DNA of 64,000 nt from Heliopora coerulea. Lineage: Eukaryota; Cnidaria; Anthozoa; Scleralcyonacea; Helioporidae. The notes under the pieces are model-generated. The model saw only the letters and a list, made by a program, of their open reading frames with translations. It was not told the DNA's origin and did no database searches. A program made the position numbers and the translations under genes. Shown one piece after another: positions 12,314-23,670 of the stretch. The stretch spans positions 108,419-172,418 of the forward strand of contig JASJOG010000440.1 of NCBI GenBank assembly GCA_030142905.1. The letters run 5' to 3'. Numbering within the stretch: the stretch's first letter is position 1; every line of letters starts with the position of its first letter.

Positions 12314-12406
12314 GGGTCTCATTAAAACTAAATTGTGACTTTTACATCACTTATATTTGCAATGATTTTGTGGTTTGTGAAAGTTCCAATCATATAGTAT
12401 AACAGA

Positions 12407-12775
12407 GAATTCCTGTAAGACAAGACATGTCTTATAAGAATTTCAATAGGAAGGCACATTTTACAAAAATATCAATGGGACAAGATGTGTCCTATAAGAA
12501 TTCCTATGGGACAAGACAATACAGGAATTCCTATAGGACTAAAAATAGTCTATAAGAATTCCTATAGGACAAGACATGCCTTACAGGAATTCCTATAGGA
12601 CTAAAAATACTCTATAAGAATTCCTATAGGATCAGTCAGATCTTACAAAAATATCGGTGAGATAAGATGTGTCCTATAAGAATTCCTGTAGGAAAAGACG
12701 TGTCTTATAAGAATTCTTATAGGACTAAAAATATCCTATAAGAATTCCTATAGGATCCTATAGGATATTTTCGTA
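12407..12775. repeat. 31-bp phased palindromic subterminal array (right side)
   Basis: GAATTC cores at 12525, 12556, 12587, 12618, 12680, 12711 and 12742 are spaced by exactly 31 bp (or 62 where one unit, near 12649, has decayed); 12407 and 12438 are also 31 apart. Units read roughly TATAAGAATTCCTATAGGAC with a variable spacer. Each core is a palindrome, so the array presents regularly phased dyad sites. Confidence 0.85.
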
Positions 12776-12780
12776 AGGGA

Positions 12781-13230
12781 CACCTCAAAATTTTGTTGCA
12801 GTATTGCTACAAGCATTGCAAAAAATAGGACTTGGCTCAACTTTGTGCAACAATTGCACAATGTTGTGAGATTTGGTGATTGCTGACTGTGCTTCATGAT
12901 GCAATTTCTGCTGCAACTTGTCTCACAACAAAAGTACAAGAAAAGTTGTGCAAGTACGTAATGCCTGAAAATGATTTTTGCTTTATGACATGTCAATCAT
13001 CAACAACAGCCTCTCGTTCTATCTCAGGGGTACTCTAATACACGCGTGGACAATATTTCATTTTTGTATTGAATGATATAAGCTTTTGTGGGAAAGAAAA
13101 AAAAATAATACTAATTTTACTAGCACGAAGTAAGTAAAAGTAAATGGCAAATGACACAAGATAGACTGTGAGATCTTACAGGTAACCACTTCTTGCTGCA
13201 TGGTGAACACACATCCTTCTACTGTTATGA
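12781..13230. other. Non-coding, palindromic words
   Basis: Repeated short inverted words such as TTGTGCAACAATTGCACAA (~12836) and TGCAACTTGTCTCACAAC (~12911) suggest a decayed non-autonomous element; no boundaries could be set. Confidence 0.4.
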
Positions 13231-13233
13231 AGG

Positions 13234-13419
13234 TCATAAAGGATTTGCTCCAAACGAAAGGAGTTGGAAAACTCCACCCCAGTTACCAGATTGACAAGTA
13301 TAATGTAGAGCAGTTTCGCCATAATTATTTCGGACGGCTACATCTGCCCCATTTAAAAATAACGTCCGCACTTTATCTAGGCTACATAGGGCAGGGCGAT
13401 GAAGGTCTGAGAGTCCGTG
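13234..13419 (-). pseudogene. Ankyrin-repeat fragment
   Basis: Read on the minus strand from a possible acceptor (CATAG at 13420), 61 codons contain LHRPALCSLDKVRTLFLNGA and then the clear ankyrin unit NNYGETALHYTCQ...VFQLL..GANP, ending at TGA (13234-13236) just where the next repeat should start. Ankyrin units are protein-binding repeats normally present in tandem; here only about one and a half remain. It lies between two DNA transposons, so it may be a captured or broken host exon. Confidence 0.6.
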
Positions 13420-13522
13420 CTATGCAGAGCTTTCATTAACATTATTCCGACCCGGTTTTAGCTCATCAGTAATCAGTTCTGAGGACATTGATTTGCAATA
13501 CAGCCACAAATCATGTCCGGGG

Positions 13523-16196
13523 CAGCGTTGCCACCGGGTAATTGAGAAAATCCCCAGGTCACCCCGGTTAAAAAACCCAGAATTGAAAGAAAAACCCCAG
13601 ATCGGAAACCGTGGGTGTGGAACAGTTGAGGACTGGGGCGAACAATTATTTTAATACATTTATTTTGCTGATTTCAGTGTTTGAAAATTGAAACTTTCAT
13701 AAAAATGAATAGTGTATATTATAGTAAAGAGCACAAAACATGAAAAGGAACTCTAAAGCAAACATTTAGCAAGAATTTCTAATGTATTAAATCAAATGTC
13801 ATCGTATTCATCTGGCATAACATTAACGTCATATACATGAATGACATCTTCCTCCTTCTGTGCCCCCAGTTTTTCAAGATATCGCAGTCGACAATATCTA
13901 CATCGTACATCTTCAATAAGTTTCTTCGATGGCTTCCATGTGTGGTACACTGTTCCCTCACGAGCAATAGCTTGCTTAGCCAACAGTCTGTTGGCCAAAG
14001 TTGCAGCGTGGACCCTATTTGTTGCTGGGGTCTTCATCATGTTGACTTGCGAGAATACCCTCTCGACACAAGCAGATGAATGCAGCAAGACCAAAAGATT
14101 GCACATAAAGGTGCCAAGAAGCTCAAGCTTTGTTAAGTTGTTGCCATCTTTCACAGCACGCAGTTCATCCCAGAATTCTGTAGGGGAATCACTCATGTTC
14201 TTGAGAGAAGCCTTGGCATATAGTATGTCTCGCCATTGGTCATCAAGCTCATCTAGGTATTCTTCGGATACCAAAGATGGGAAATGCACTGCTAGTGGGA
14301 TAATCGAGGATAATGATCTGTCAGTTGACAACGCCTCTTTTGGGTCGAGAGCTGACAACATAGCAAGAACACAATCACTTTGTAAGGTGAACCTCTTCTT
14401 CATTTCATTGCATAATTGAATAAGAAAAGTACGGCAGTCTTGCCTGAAACGTTGTTCTTGGTCAGCCAAAGGCTCTCTCGCGCACATTGCCAAACATCTT
14501 CCTCCAAGGTGCAATTCCTTAATGGGCTTGTAGAGCTCTGCGTTGTTAGGATCGATCTCGCTCACTGGCCTGGTTTTGATCACGTTATCTTGAATAAACA
14601 TGGCCAAAATGCTCCTGTACTCATCCGAGATGGTACTGTACAAGGTATGCAATTTGAAATGCGTAGATTGAAATTCATCATTTAATTTGTCAACCTTTGT
14701 CAAAATGTAATTGAGAAACAAAAGCATGTGCTTTGTTCCGCTGTTTTCATCATTTAATAGATCTTGGCAGCTCCGTCGACATGATCAGATGGGGACTCAG
14801 ACTGAAAGAAGAGCGCCAATGCCTCCCATTGCTCCAGAATTCTGGCAATGACTTGACCACGGGACAGCCATCGAGTCTGCGAAAGTTTGAGAACTCTATG
14901 ACGTGGTGCATCTACGACGTCCTGGATTAGGCGGAATTGGTGCAGTCTCTTGCTGCTTCAAGCAAAGTAGCAGCGCACATCTTTAACAAATGATTCCAGC
15001 CAAGAAGGGAGATGCATACTTGCATGGTTTGCGCACAAGGCGAAGGAGTGGCAAACACATCCAAGGACAAAAACACCAGGGACATCTGCTTTCAGACGAG
15101 TTTGAAATCCTGTAGCTGCCCCCATCATTACTGAGCAATTATCGCTTCCAAACCCGACAATATTCTTCAGAGGGATTGATTTTTCTTGAAGGAGGCCCTT
15201 GACAGTAGCGTACATACTTTCAGCAGAGCTATCTTCAACTTCAATCGCCGCTAGTAAGGCGTCTGTTACTTTCCTATTGTGGTAAAATCGTACCACGGTG
15301 GCAAGAATTCGGGAGACGGAAATGTCAGTGGATTCATGTATAATGATAGAGAACTTATTGTCCCTGCAAATTGAAGATACTGACTCAACCTCTTCCCAAG
15401 CGATTCCCTCTTGCATCACATATGATGCTTTTGTCTTCTTGATCTTGATTTTCTGCGCAATCTTGCTATCTGGAAACATTTTTTTCATCAATTCACTCAA
15501 GTGATCGGCTTGAAGGAAAGGCATTCTATGCTCGGCCATAAACCCAGCTAGCAGGACTTTGGTTCTTGCGGTCATTTCTTCGGTATTCGATTTTGCTGGT
15601 TTGTTAAAAAAAGAACTGACTTGCAGTGTGTTTTGTTTTGCTTTGAATGTATTGACATGCTTCCTCGAGGCTTTATGTCTCATTAAATCTGTCTTATTTG
15701 CATCCTTTAACTTGCATTCACACACTGAACAAAATGCACCAGATTTATTTGTTGGGTCTTGCAAGCCAGTCTTTTAATTCTGGATCTTGTTGCCATGCAT
15801 CACAGAAAGTTTGCTTGTACCACGTTTTTGCTTTTTTTGTTGAAGGGCCAAGGAGGGCTTTCCCTGTAGAGTAGCTTTTAATTTTTTCGGATGACATTAT
15901 TAAAAACACGTGAAAGAGTAAGATGATTGACATATTGGCATTGTGTGCGTCTGCGGCACGCAAAACCAGCAGTAATTTTTTTGTTATACTTTATATAATC
16001 AAATCGTAATTTTTTAGTGTGATGATAAATATACACGTAGGACACCAAGTGCCCTGAAATTACACCTGATTCTTAAAATCATAAAAAATTATGATCTTAT
16101 TGAAAAACCCTAGATTTCATGACAAAAACCCTAGAACCCCAGGTTGAAGTAAAAAACCCCAGATCTGGCCTAAAAACTCCAGGCGTGGCAACGTTG
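13523..16196. mobile_element. hAT-type DNA transposon
   Basis: Terminal inverted repeats CAGCGTTGCCACC (from 13523) and GGCGTGGCAACGTTG (to 16196) enclose a minus-strand hAT transposase relic. Subterminal AAAACCCCAG words occur at both ends. The element is flanked flush by a 16 bp near-duplication, CAAATCATGTCCGGGG (13507-13522) and CAAATCATGTCTGAGG (16197-16212), longer than the 8 bp usual for hAT. Confidence 0.7.
13792..15897 (-). pseudogene. hAT transposase, frameshifted
   Basis: Begins MSSEKIKSYS at 15897. A BED/TTF-like zinc finger follows (CSVCECKLKDANKTDLMRHK..KH), then the RNase-H-like core (SIIIHESTDISVSR; IVGFGSDNCSVMMG; LGCVCHSFALCANHA) and a C-terminal hAT dimerisation block (LLVLLHSSACVERVFSQVN). 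The reading frame is broken near 15760, at a TGA near 14958 (after VRCYFA) and by a frameshift near 14757; otherwise protein similarity runs through. It would have catalysed excision and insertion of the surrounding element. The KEDG-like acidic C-terminus ends at 13792. Antisense frames over it are shadows. Confidence 0.8.
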
Positions 16197-16212
16197 CAAA
16201 TCATGTCTGAGG

Positions 16213-18628
16213 AGCACGAACCACGAGAGCCCGCAGTACAGCGCGGTTGCCTGCATCAAATATATGCGCGTAAATCTGAGTCATTAAAAAATGGCGGTTA
16301 ATTCGAAACTCTAAAAGAGGTACTCAACAAATGTACTCTTTTGAAAACGTGATATAAACCATTTTTCGCCCCGTCTTTTGGTTTTGTTGCAGCAATGAAT
16401 ATCAACGATGAAAACAGGTATGTTTTTGCGTAATACATGTAAAACTAGTGTTTGTTTTAGTGCTTAAGAATGGTAACTGAAAACATGTTGCTTCACCGTA
16501 CTGACATTCGTTTTGATACTGTGCACCACAACTGACTCCTGCTTTCACAGCTACTTAACGCAAGATAATTTGCTGTATCTGATTGTGCTTGTCAGTCCCC
16601 ATGTAAGGGAGGCCAGTCATCGGCAGCTAATCGTTACAGAGTACACGTAAAGTAAATGTCACCTATGGAAGAATATTTTTGAAAGAAGGCTTCACTTCTT
16701 TTGCTAAATCAATACGTGAAGAATTTACACGCTAAATGTATGTATACTCGTTTGATATAAGTGCCTTTAAGTTAACTGGATACCATCTTTAAATGGTCAT
16801 CAATAAACGAACGTTTTCGAATGGATACCAGGCATTTTGAAGTTTTACCATTATGACTACTAAGATAATAAACGATTTTGGAGTAATCCGAAGAAGTGTG
16901 TAAGTTGTAACTGTAACTTTGTTTTTATTTAAGTGATACTATTAGTATTACGTTATATCTACACATTTAAATTGATTTTATTGATTAAAATTTAATTTTA
17001 ACCTTTTTTCATTAGTTTACATATACCACAATTTTACATCTGAAATTATTTTTACTATTATATACATTCTACCTTGATGATAATTCACTTATTATTTAAG
17101 CAAGCTGGCCCAGAATACCAGGATGCATTTCATTTACCTACATTGATGTGGTGAGTTTTACTAGAGTGACATATCCCAGGATCCCTGAATTGCACACAGG
17201 TCAAAGTAGGGAGTTTAAAAGGGTGGCAATGAAGACACAGTAAATGAAGTACTTCAATTTTTACCACCATGAAGCAAACTACAATTATTGAATTTCTGAT
17301 TAGATGGTTTATAAACATTTTTCTTTAAAAATACTGTCTGAAGTGCTGATGCTATTGTGAAAATTTGGAAATGTTCTTTGCTACATCTCATGTGGAGGCA
17401 GGATAGCACAAATTTAGGGGTGACAGGAAATTGTCTTGAAAGAGAAATCTTGTAAGTCCTCATTTTCATTGAGGTCCATGCTGATAAAAGGTAACATAGC
17501 AAAGAACAGTTGGTGCTGTTCCTAATTGTCCTGCCAAACATGTGATACACACTGCATTTAATGTTGTGATTAACAAATAGGAAATTGTGTGAGTGTCTCG
17601 GTGCTATGATGTAAACATGAATGATGTTACTGTATTTCAACTGGAAAAATGCTTGGTGGAAACATGAGGCATAGCTGAGTATTTTCAGATGTTTTTCTAT
17701 TTGAAATGGCTTCATGAATGTTTATGTCAAAAGATATTTTCTATCTATTTTATAAAATAACCATGGTTTTTTGAGTTGTTGTGACATTATCCATGTCCCA
17801 TACAAAATGAAAATAATATCAGCATGCATTTGTACCCTGAGAGGAAATGGGGCTCATCCAATCAGAGCTTGTGTTGGATGTGTGTTATTTTATAATTATT
17901 ATTGATCATGTCACTATTGATATGTCTACGCTTAGTTTAATAATAAAACAATCACAGTAACTGTATGTTGTTACTGTATAAATGTAACAACAGTGCTCTA
18001 GGTAGGCCAGAACGAAAGAGCACTCTGCCCTTCAATTTTCAAGAGTGCCCTTTCTTTTTCTGAGTCCCCTGTGATTTTCTATCTCACTTTCATTTTTCTG
18101 GTCATTATCCTATGGTCAGCAGCATAGTAAATGCACTGTTTCATAGTTACACATTGCAAAGAGTCAATCAAATCTCTTGTTTAGGTTGCAGAAACATGTA
18201 TGTTTATCAGAGGTACTCCAATGAAAACATTAATCGTAAGCTACTATTTCAAGTTCAGTACTTCTGAGGTCTTTTTTGACAGTGATGATGCCTTTGAAAA
18301 TGAAATTCTATAAGTTTGCTAAATGGCTGGCTTTGTCAAAGCTCCTCTGGCAAAGAAATTATCACAAAAATGGGCATCGCCTTGCAGTGCAAACTCTCTA
18401 TGCAAATTTCCTGGCCTGTCATTTTTTCAACCTTGCTAGAACACTGAACAAGAAAAATTCCTGAGTAGCAAAATATCATTTTTCTCCATTACTTTTTATT
18501 TCAATATAGGTATGTGATAAATCATCCAAAAGACCAACTTGAAGGGAATCCTGATGGAAGGTGGAAGAAAAAGAAAAAAGGTCTTCAGTGAGAAAAACTT
18601 CATGTATTTGTCACTGATATATCAAGTC
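16213..18628. other. Mostly non-coding; possible small exons
   Basis: A short ATG exon MNINDENR (16395-16417, donor GTATGT) could splice to 18510-18591, giving a highly basic GRWKKKKKG and then TGA. This rests only on matched splice borders and phase and may be chance. The remaining frames, including a 153-codon minus frame at 17254-17715, look non-coding. Confidence 0.25.
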
Positions 18629-19062
18629 CAGTGCTGGATTTAGATCTTGGGGGGCCCAGGGCACTTCTTGTTTGGTGGGCTGCCCCCTATACATGGAAAT
18701 ACACAACAAATCACGAAATGTACACATCAAAGTCTGTTTATTGCAGGTAACTGAAACTGTCAAGTTATACATACATAGATAAATGTGTTATACATGCCAG
18801 CAAAACTCAAAGTCAATTTTGAATTAAGTTAAACTGTTGAATCAAATCATTTCCAGGCTCTTCTATGAAACACATGGACTTACAGGTTCTTCAGCACCCC
18901 TACTGGCTACTGACCAATAAAGTCACTCTTCTACTTGAGACATTAAAGTCCCATCAGTAAACAAAGGGTTAATAAAAGAAACTAATTTTTTAATCATCAT
19001 AATTTTACATAGAGGTGGGCCAGGGCAATCACCCCTTTTATCCCTGTATAAATCTGGCACTG
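18629..19062. mobile_element. hAT-type MITE with 8 bp target duplication
   Basis: Ends CAGTGCTGGATTTAGA and TATAAATCTGGCACTG are inverted repeats, and the flanks ATCAAGTC (18621-18628) and ATCATGTC (19063-19070) agree at 7 of 8 bases, the TSD size expected for hAT. 434 bp, non-coding. Confidence 0.75.
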
Positions 19063-21650
19063 ATCATGTCAATGACAATAGTACAGCACGGTACATTCAT
19101 TGTAAAGGGATCAAAGTTTGTCAAGTCAAAGATAGCAATGTAAAAATAACTAAAAATAAATCAATATGTAAAATATGATTTTGTCATTTCCTTTGTCCCC
19201 TGAGAGTTTATTATGTTGTTAGGTCTTAACATTGAATCCAAAAAATCAATTTTTATGGTGCATGCACACTATGAATTGGTATATTATTTACAATGGTCTG
19301 TTTAAATTTTTTAACTAAGACATCATTTAATTACTTAGATGTAGATTTTAAAGATGACAAAATCTCCTGTACATGGATTAGCTTTAGATGACATTGATCC
19401 AAACACACAGGTATGGAGTTTTTGTTACATGTTGTGGCATCTACTAAGTGTGGGAAGTGTTCTTCTGATTAGGTTAAAAGCAGTTACTGTATATTATATA
19501 AAAATTTCAAAAGCTTCTACAATTAAAAAGTTTAGAAATGTATAATGTATAATATAATTGAAACAAATGGCAATTACACTCTGTAACTTTCAAAAAATTT
19601 CACAAAAATTTTAAAAAATCATGTGGTCAATAGTGATGGAATTAAGACAAGCCAAAAGTATGTACTGCAAGTATTAAACATTAAAATCTCCACAGTCACA
19701 ACCAAATTTACCTCCTCTCCAAAGAAAAGACAAACAAACACCCTCAATCATTGTATGTGGTTGACTGGAAAGATCAAGAGCCCAAGGAGCCAATAGGAAG
19801 GTGACAGACAGAACAAATTTACAGCTTAAAGTCAAACTGCTGGGGTGTACTGAGAGTGAGAAAGATTAAAACAAACTTGAAATTGGCAAAAGGTTATATT
19901 GTAAACTTGTTAATACTGATCAAAGATTTTTCCTTTGCACAGGTATTGTTCCAAATTAGCTTTCTCCAAGGGTCAACTTTAAAATTTTCAGTCCAAGGTC
20001 AAAAATGTCATTGGATATTACCTTGAAATTTGGTTATTGTTGGACATTTTTGTTTTATCAGGGCTGAACTTTTGTGGTTGTAAAAAGGAGGCATTGGAAT
20101 ATGTCTAACATATAAATTGGAAAGGAAGTGCATAGAGATACAGTAGAACCTGAGTTTTACGACCACCCCTTTTTGCCAGGCAAAAGTGGTCGTAAATGCC
20201 AGGTGGTCGCTTAAGACAGGTAAGTGATGTCACGTGGTGGCAGTACACTATATCGGGAAACTTAGGGTTGGTTACTGCATGAAGTGTAGAATATTAGAAT
20301 GATTTAACAGAGTTCCATTTTCAACATTGATTTCTGCTTTTGATGATAATTATTGTATGAGATTGAGAGGTATGTTCATGACTTACAAAATTTCATGGCC
20401 CTGATATTTTGGCAAGTGATGGCTGATCCTTGTGAACTCAATCATCCCTGAAAACTAGCTGCTGAGTTGGTGAAAATATTTTCCTATTGGCAGACATTTG
20501 CAGGCTATCATCAGCCATGTCCATGACTAAATTTGACCCTGATTCTCATAGTAAATATTTATTAGCTCTTCATGCTCACATATTAGCACTTTTGTGACTG
20601 GAGGTCATCCCTTATCAGTAGAGTCATCTGCCATTAGCCAGAGTAAAATGGTGCTAAAAGAGTACTTTGTCTTGGTCTTTGTGTAAAATAACAAAAGAAC
20701 ATTTATGACCAGCTAAGGAGTTAATTTTTTAGTTTTAGAGTTAATGTTTTTCAATAAATTTAAAGGTAACTGACAGTTTACACAGGGTTATGAAAATATG
20801 ACAATGTGTGGCAGATAGCACACATACAAATTTAAACTTATCTGGAAGTCATTAGCACACTGTAAGTTCAACTTTTAGATTGTTGGTGGAAAACTTCAAT
20901 GTGTATTGATCCTTCATAAATGTTTACTCAAAATAACCAGGCAGTTAAAAGTATCTTTGTATGGGTTTTTCTTAGGACTCTGAAGAGACCACTAGAAAAT
21001 GTTCAAAGTCAAGGAGGTCCACCAACAGGCATGTCATCTTTGCTGAAACTTGCTAAATAAAGTAAGCCATTCCCTGTTATTCCTAGTAGCTAATTACTTG
21101 ACGGTAAACTGTGTTTGAGCAAGTTAGGTTTACTGAGAGTTGCCTGTAATAAGCAGTGGGACGGACAGCTTGCAAAGACTCTTCACTGAAACTGATGTTA
21201 CTGACTACTGTGGGAATTTTGCAAAATTACTGGTAATGCAGTTAAAATTACAATCAGTTCAGTTTGTATTTTTGCCTGCACTGATTTACATCATTCCAAT
21301 CATGGTAGCCATATTTAACTACTTTCAATTCCCAGCCATTTTAATGCTATTTAAAATTTTAGCTGCTGCACCAAGGACACCCGTTTCTAGTTACGTAACG
21401 CAGGTCTTTTGGTGAGCAAAACAGCGCGCGTGGTGACTCACACGCGTGAATCAACTTGCGCTTGCGAATCGCACGGGTGTTTGAATTGATCAGTTATGAC
21501 AGGAAAATACCATGAAAACAATCATTTTACCTCATTCATCATAGTGTTACTAAGGTTATTGTCTGCACTTTAAAAGTCAATCAAAACACACTTAAAACTA
21601 TAGCAAAAGAAAAATCTAAAAACAACGCTATTTATTCAAACGGTTTATCT
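19063..21650. other. Non-coding stretch with weak exon candidates
   Basis: Two segments have exon-like borders on plus: 19354-19410 (MTKSPVHGLALDDIDPNTQ then GTATGG) and 20976-21058 (after TTCTTTTCTTAG-type tract; frame reads TLKRPLENVQSQGGPPTGMS and ends TAA). They could belong to a small spliced host gene but phases to other exons do not fit well. 20147-20225 starts CAGTAGAACCTGAGTTTTAC, resembling a pogo/Tigger-type terminus. An imperfect inverted repeat lies at 21377-21485. Confidence 0.3.
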
Positions 21651-21655
21651 TTATG

Positions 21656-22070
21656 TTAATCATCTTCGCTTTCTACATCAAAAGGATCGTGATCAGAATT
21701 GTGAAAAATATCAGAATCGTCAGAATTATCTGTGCTAATTGCCCTATTCTCTACGCATTGATCGCTGATTCCAACAGTACTGTGCCAAACTTAACGTAAT
21801 TTCATTGAGAACTTTAGTCTAGTCATATCTTGCGGCAGTTAATGTTGCTCGGAAATGATTGGCAAAACTGGTACTAGTGTCATTTCCATAGTCCTTTTCA
21901 ACTTTTCAATTCTCTGGGTAAAAAAAAAAACGTACCATCGCATATTTTCTGTCCCCAGAATGTTCGATTCGGTGGTTTAAAAGCGTGAGCAGATCGACTT
22001 CTCCCTCCTTTTTTCGCATCATTAGCTTTCAACCTGTTGAGGTGGTTCAGACTACGCATCTTTTCAAAAC
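21656..22070 (-). pseudogene. Unidentified coding remnant with acidic C-terminus
   Basis: On the minus strand, 21790-21656 reads STDNSDDSDIFHNSDHDPFD and ends VESEDD then TAA, a typical acidic protein tail. Upstream, near 22065-21937, MRSLNHLNRLKANDAKKGGR continues to KPPNRTFWGQKICDG and meets a GTACGT donor. The stretch between them is interrupted by stops and frame changes. It may be a decayed transposase or host gene; the family is not recognised. Confidence 0.3.
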
Positions 22071-22148
22071 TGACGTGAAATCATCTCCCTTGTTTGACAT
22101 CTTTTAACCCTTCCCCAAAGACAAATCCGTCGTCAATCCGTAATTCCC

Positions 22149-22190
22149 TGTTATGTTCATCTGGTCAAAAGTGACCAGATGAACATAACA
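22149..22190. repeat. Perfect 19 bp hairpin
   Basis: TGTTATGTTCATCTGGTCA, AAAG loop, then its exact complement. No flanking gene explains it; it could be a small transposon fossil. Confidence 0.7.
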
Positions 22191-23230
22191 AGGAAGGAGT
22201 TATATTAACAGTTATGATCTCTTACATGAGAAATGTGTCCTCTTGACCATTAAAATCGTCTAGCGTTAGCCAGAGTAAAATAACATGAGACTTATCCAAC
22301 CACAACGTGGCGGTTAATAAACCGCAACGTGGCGGCTATGACATCAAGTGCATGCGGTCTGTACAACTTACTACATTCCTTCATTTCTTATTTGAATGTT
22401 ATTCAAGGAATGCAGGGATGATGAACGCATTCGATGTTGTCCTACCTCAACTCATTGCTGGGACAAAGGAAAATTTTGTATCAGAAGAATCTGCCGGGGA
22501 TCAAACGACGAGGAAAAAAGATGATGAAATGAAGTATGTAGTTTAGTGTAATTTATATCTGAGGATGCTGGTTGGGTTGGTAGCTTGGGACTGCCATAAG
22601 GCCACATTTCCATGGGATAGTTCTGCATTTGGAGCACAGAATAATCGATGAATGTGTTTACTTTGGATTTATTTAGTGGACGAAGTCTTACAATCTTCTC
22701 AGACTCGTTGAATCGATGGAATGGATAGCATGCCGTTTTTGATCCAAAATACAGCATGCACACCGTAAACTATGGTGGTGTCTTCCAATTGACTTTTTTA
22801 GCCTCTAATTTTGGCGCAAAGTTTGTTTCCGAAATATGTTACATTGGGTCATTTTTATACTGAAGTAAATTATCGATGTTCTAATATAAAATCTTTACAT
22901 GTTGTTTAAAAATCTTCTTGTAGAGAATATCCATTCATGTTTAGTCAAAACAACAACTTGATCTTAAGACTAAACAATTTTTATAAAACTTTTTTTCAAC
23001 GTTGTTAGGCTTCGTAAAGTTTCGTTTATGACTGGAAGGTGGAATTAATCACAGGTTGTTCAAACTTCGACATTTTACAAACGGTGTTAACCGTTTGTCT
23101 TTAACAAATTTTTAAATTGTATTCAATTGGAAGAAAGAATTTGACGACGACAAGGACCCAGATGACGTCCATTCAGAGGTATATTTTAATTAACAAAGGC
23201 ATGAAAATACCTTTCAGCCTTATTTACATA
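22191..23230. other. No gene supported
   Basis: A short acidic exon-like block (KEFDDDKDPDDVHSE before GTATAT, ~23135-23178) is noted but isolated. A CAACGTGGCGG word is duplicated at about 22303 and 22325. Confidence 0.4.
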
Positions 23231-23412
23231 TGAAATAATCAGAAAGGTCTGAGTAATGCCGAAATGTAAAGAGTAGTTTTCTAACATTTCGAGCGAAGGC
23301 CCTTCGTCAGAGAGAAAAAACGGTTTTTTCTGACGAAGGGCCTTCGCTCGAAACGTTAGAAAACTACTCTTTACATTTCGACATTACTCAGACCTTTCCG
23401 ATTATTTCACTT
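23231..23412. repeat. 82-bp-arm palindrome of two head-to-head hammerhead-like motifs
   Basis: Left arm 23231-23312 and right arm 23325-23412 are near-perfect complements. Each arm reads outward from the centre CTGACGA, GGGC..GCTC hairpin, GAAA (right arm: CTGACGA 23330-23336, GAAA 23350-23353), matching the hammerhead core order. Confidence 0.75.
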
Positions 23413-23616
23413 CAATTTCAATAGTGCCTATTGAAACATATGGACGGTTTTCTGCCTGGTTGGAAAGTATTTCTGAAATTACGTTATTCTGGCATCCTGA
23501 CTTCAAAATTAGGTGAGCTGAAATTTTTGACCCATCAAAAACTAAAGTGATCTTATTAACTCTTTATCCGGCAAAATAGAGGTAAAATAGCGCCGACGGA
23601 CTTAATTGTAGTTAGT

Positions 23617-23670
23617 CCGTTAGTTACTTACTTACTTAATTGTTACTTACTTAGTTAGTTACTTACTTTT
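23617..23670. repeat. (TTAC)n microsatellite
   Basis: Imperfect TTAC/TTAG tetranucleotide run. Confidence 0.8.

Larger units (their letters stand above)
6144..12780. mobile_element. CACTA-like (EnSpm-type) DNA transposon with divergent BEN and Tnp2 genes
   Basis: Two divergent spliced genes (BEN-domain, minus; Tnp2-type transposase, plus) lie between two arrays of related CCTATAGG/GAATTC palindromes (6157-6360 and 12407-12775). Subterminal short repeats and a Tnp2-type transposase are hallmarks of CACTA elements. The left end may be CACTG at 6144-6148. A matching right terminus (CAGTG or TAGTG) and a 3 bp target duplication were not found, so the right boundary is approximate and that end may be truncated. 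The plus-strand gene is broken, so this copy is not autonomous. Confidence 0.65.

Noticed and set aside
12780..13100. Right CACTA terminus with CAGTG/TAGTG and 3 bp TSD
   Set aside because: No sequence complementary to CACTGTAAAACGTGG was found, so the right boundary is left approximate.
13841..14685. Plus-strand frames of 80-190 codons over the hAT gene
   Set aside because: They are antisense shadows of the minus-strand transposase, which carries the recognisable hAT motifs.
17254..17715. 153-codon minus frame
   Set aside because: Cys/His/Leu-rich translation without motif, splice context or repeat support; probably chance.
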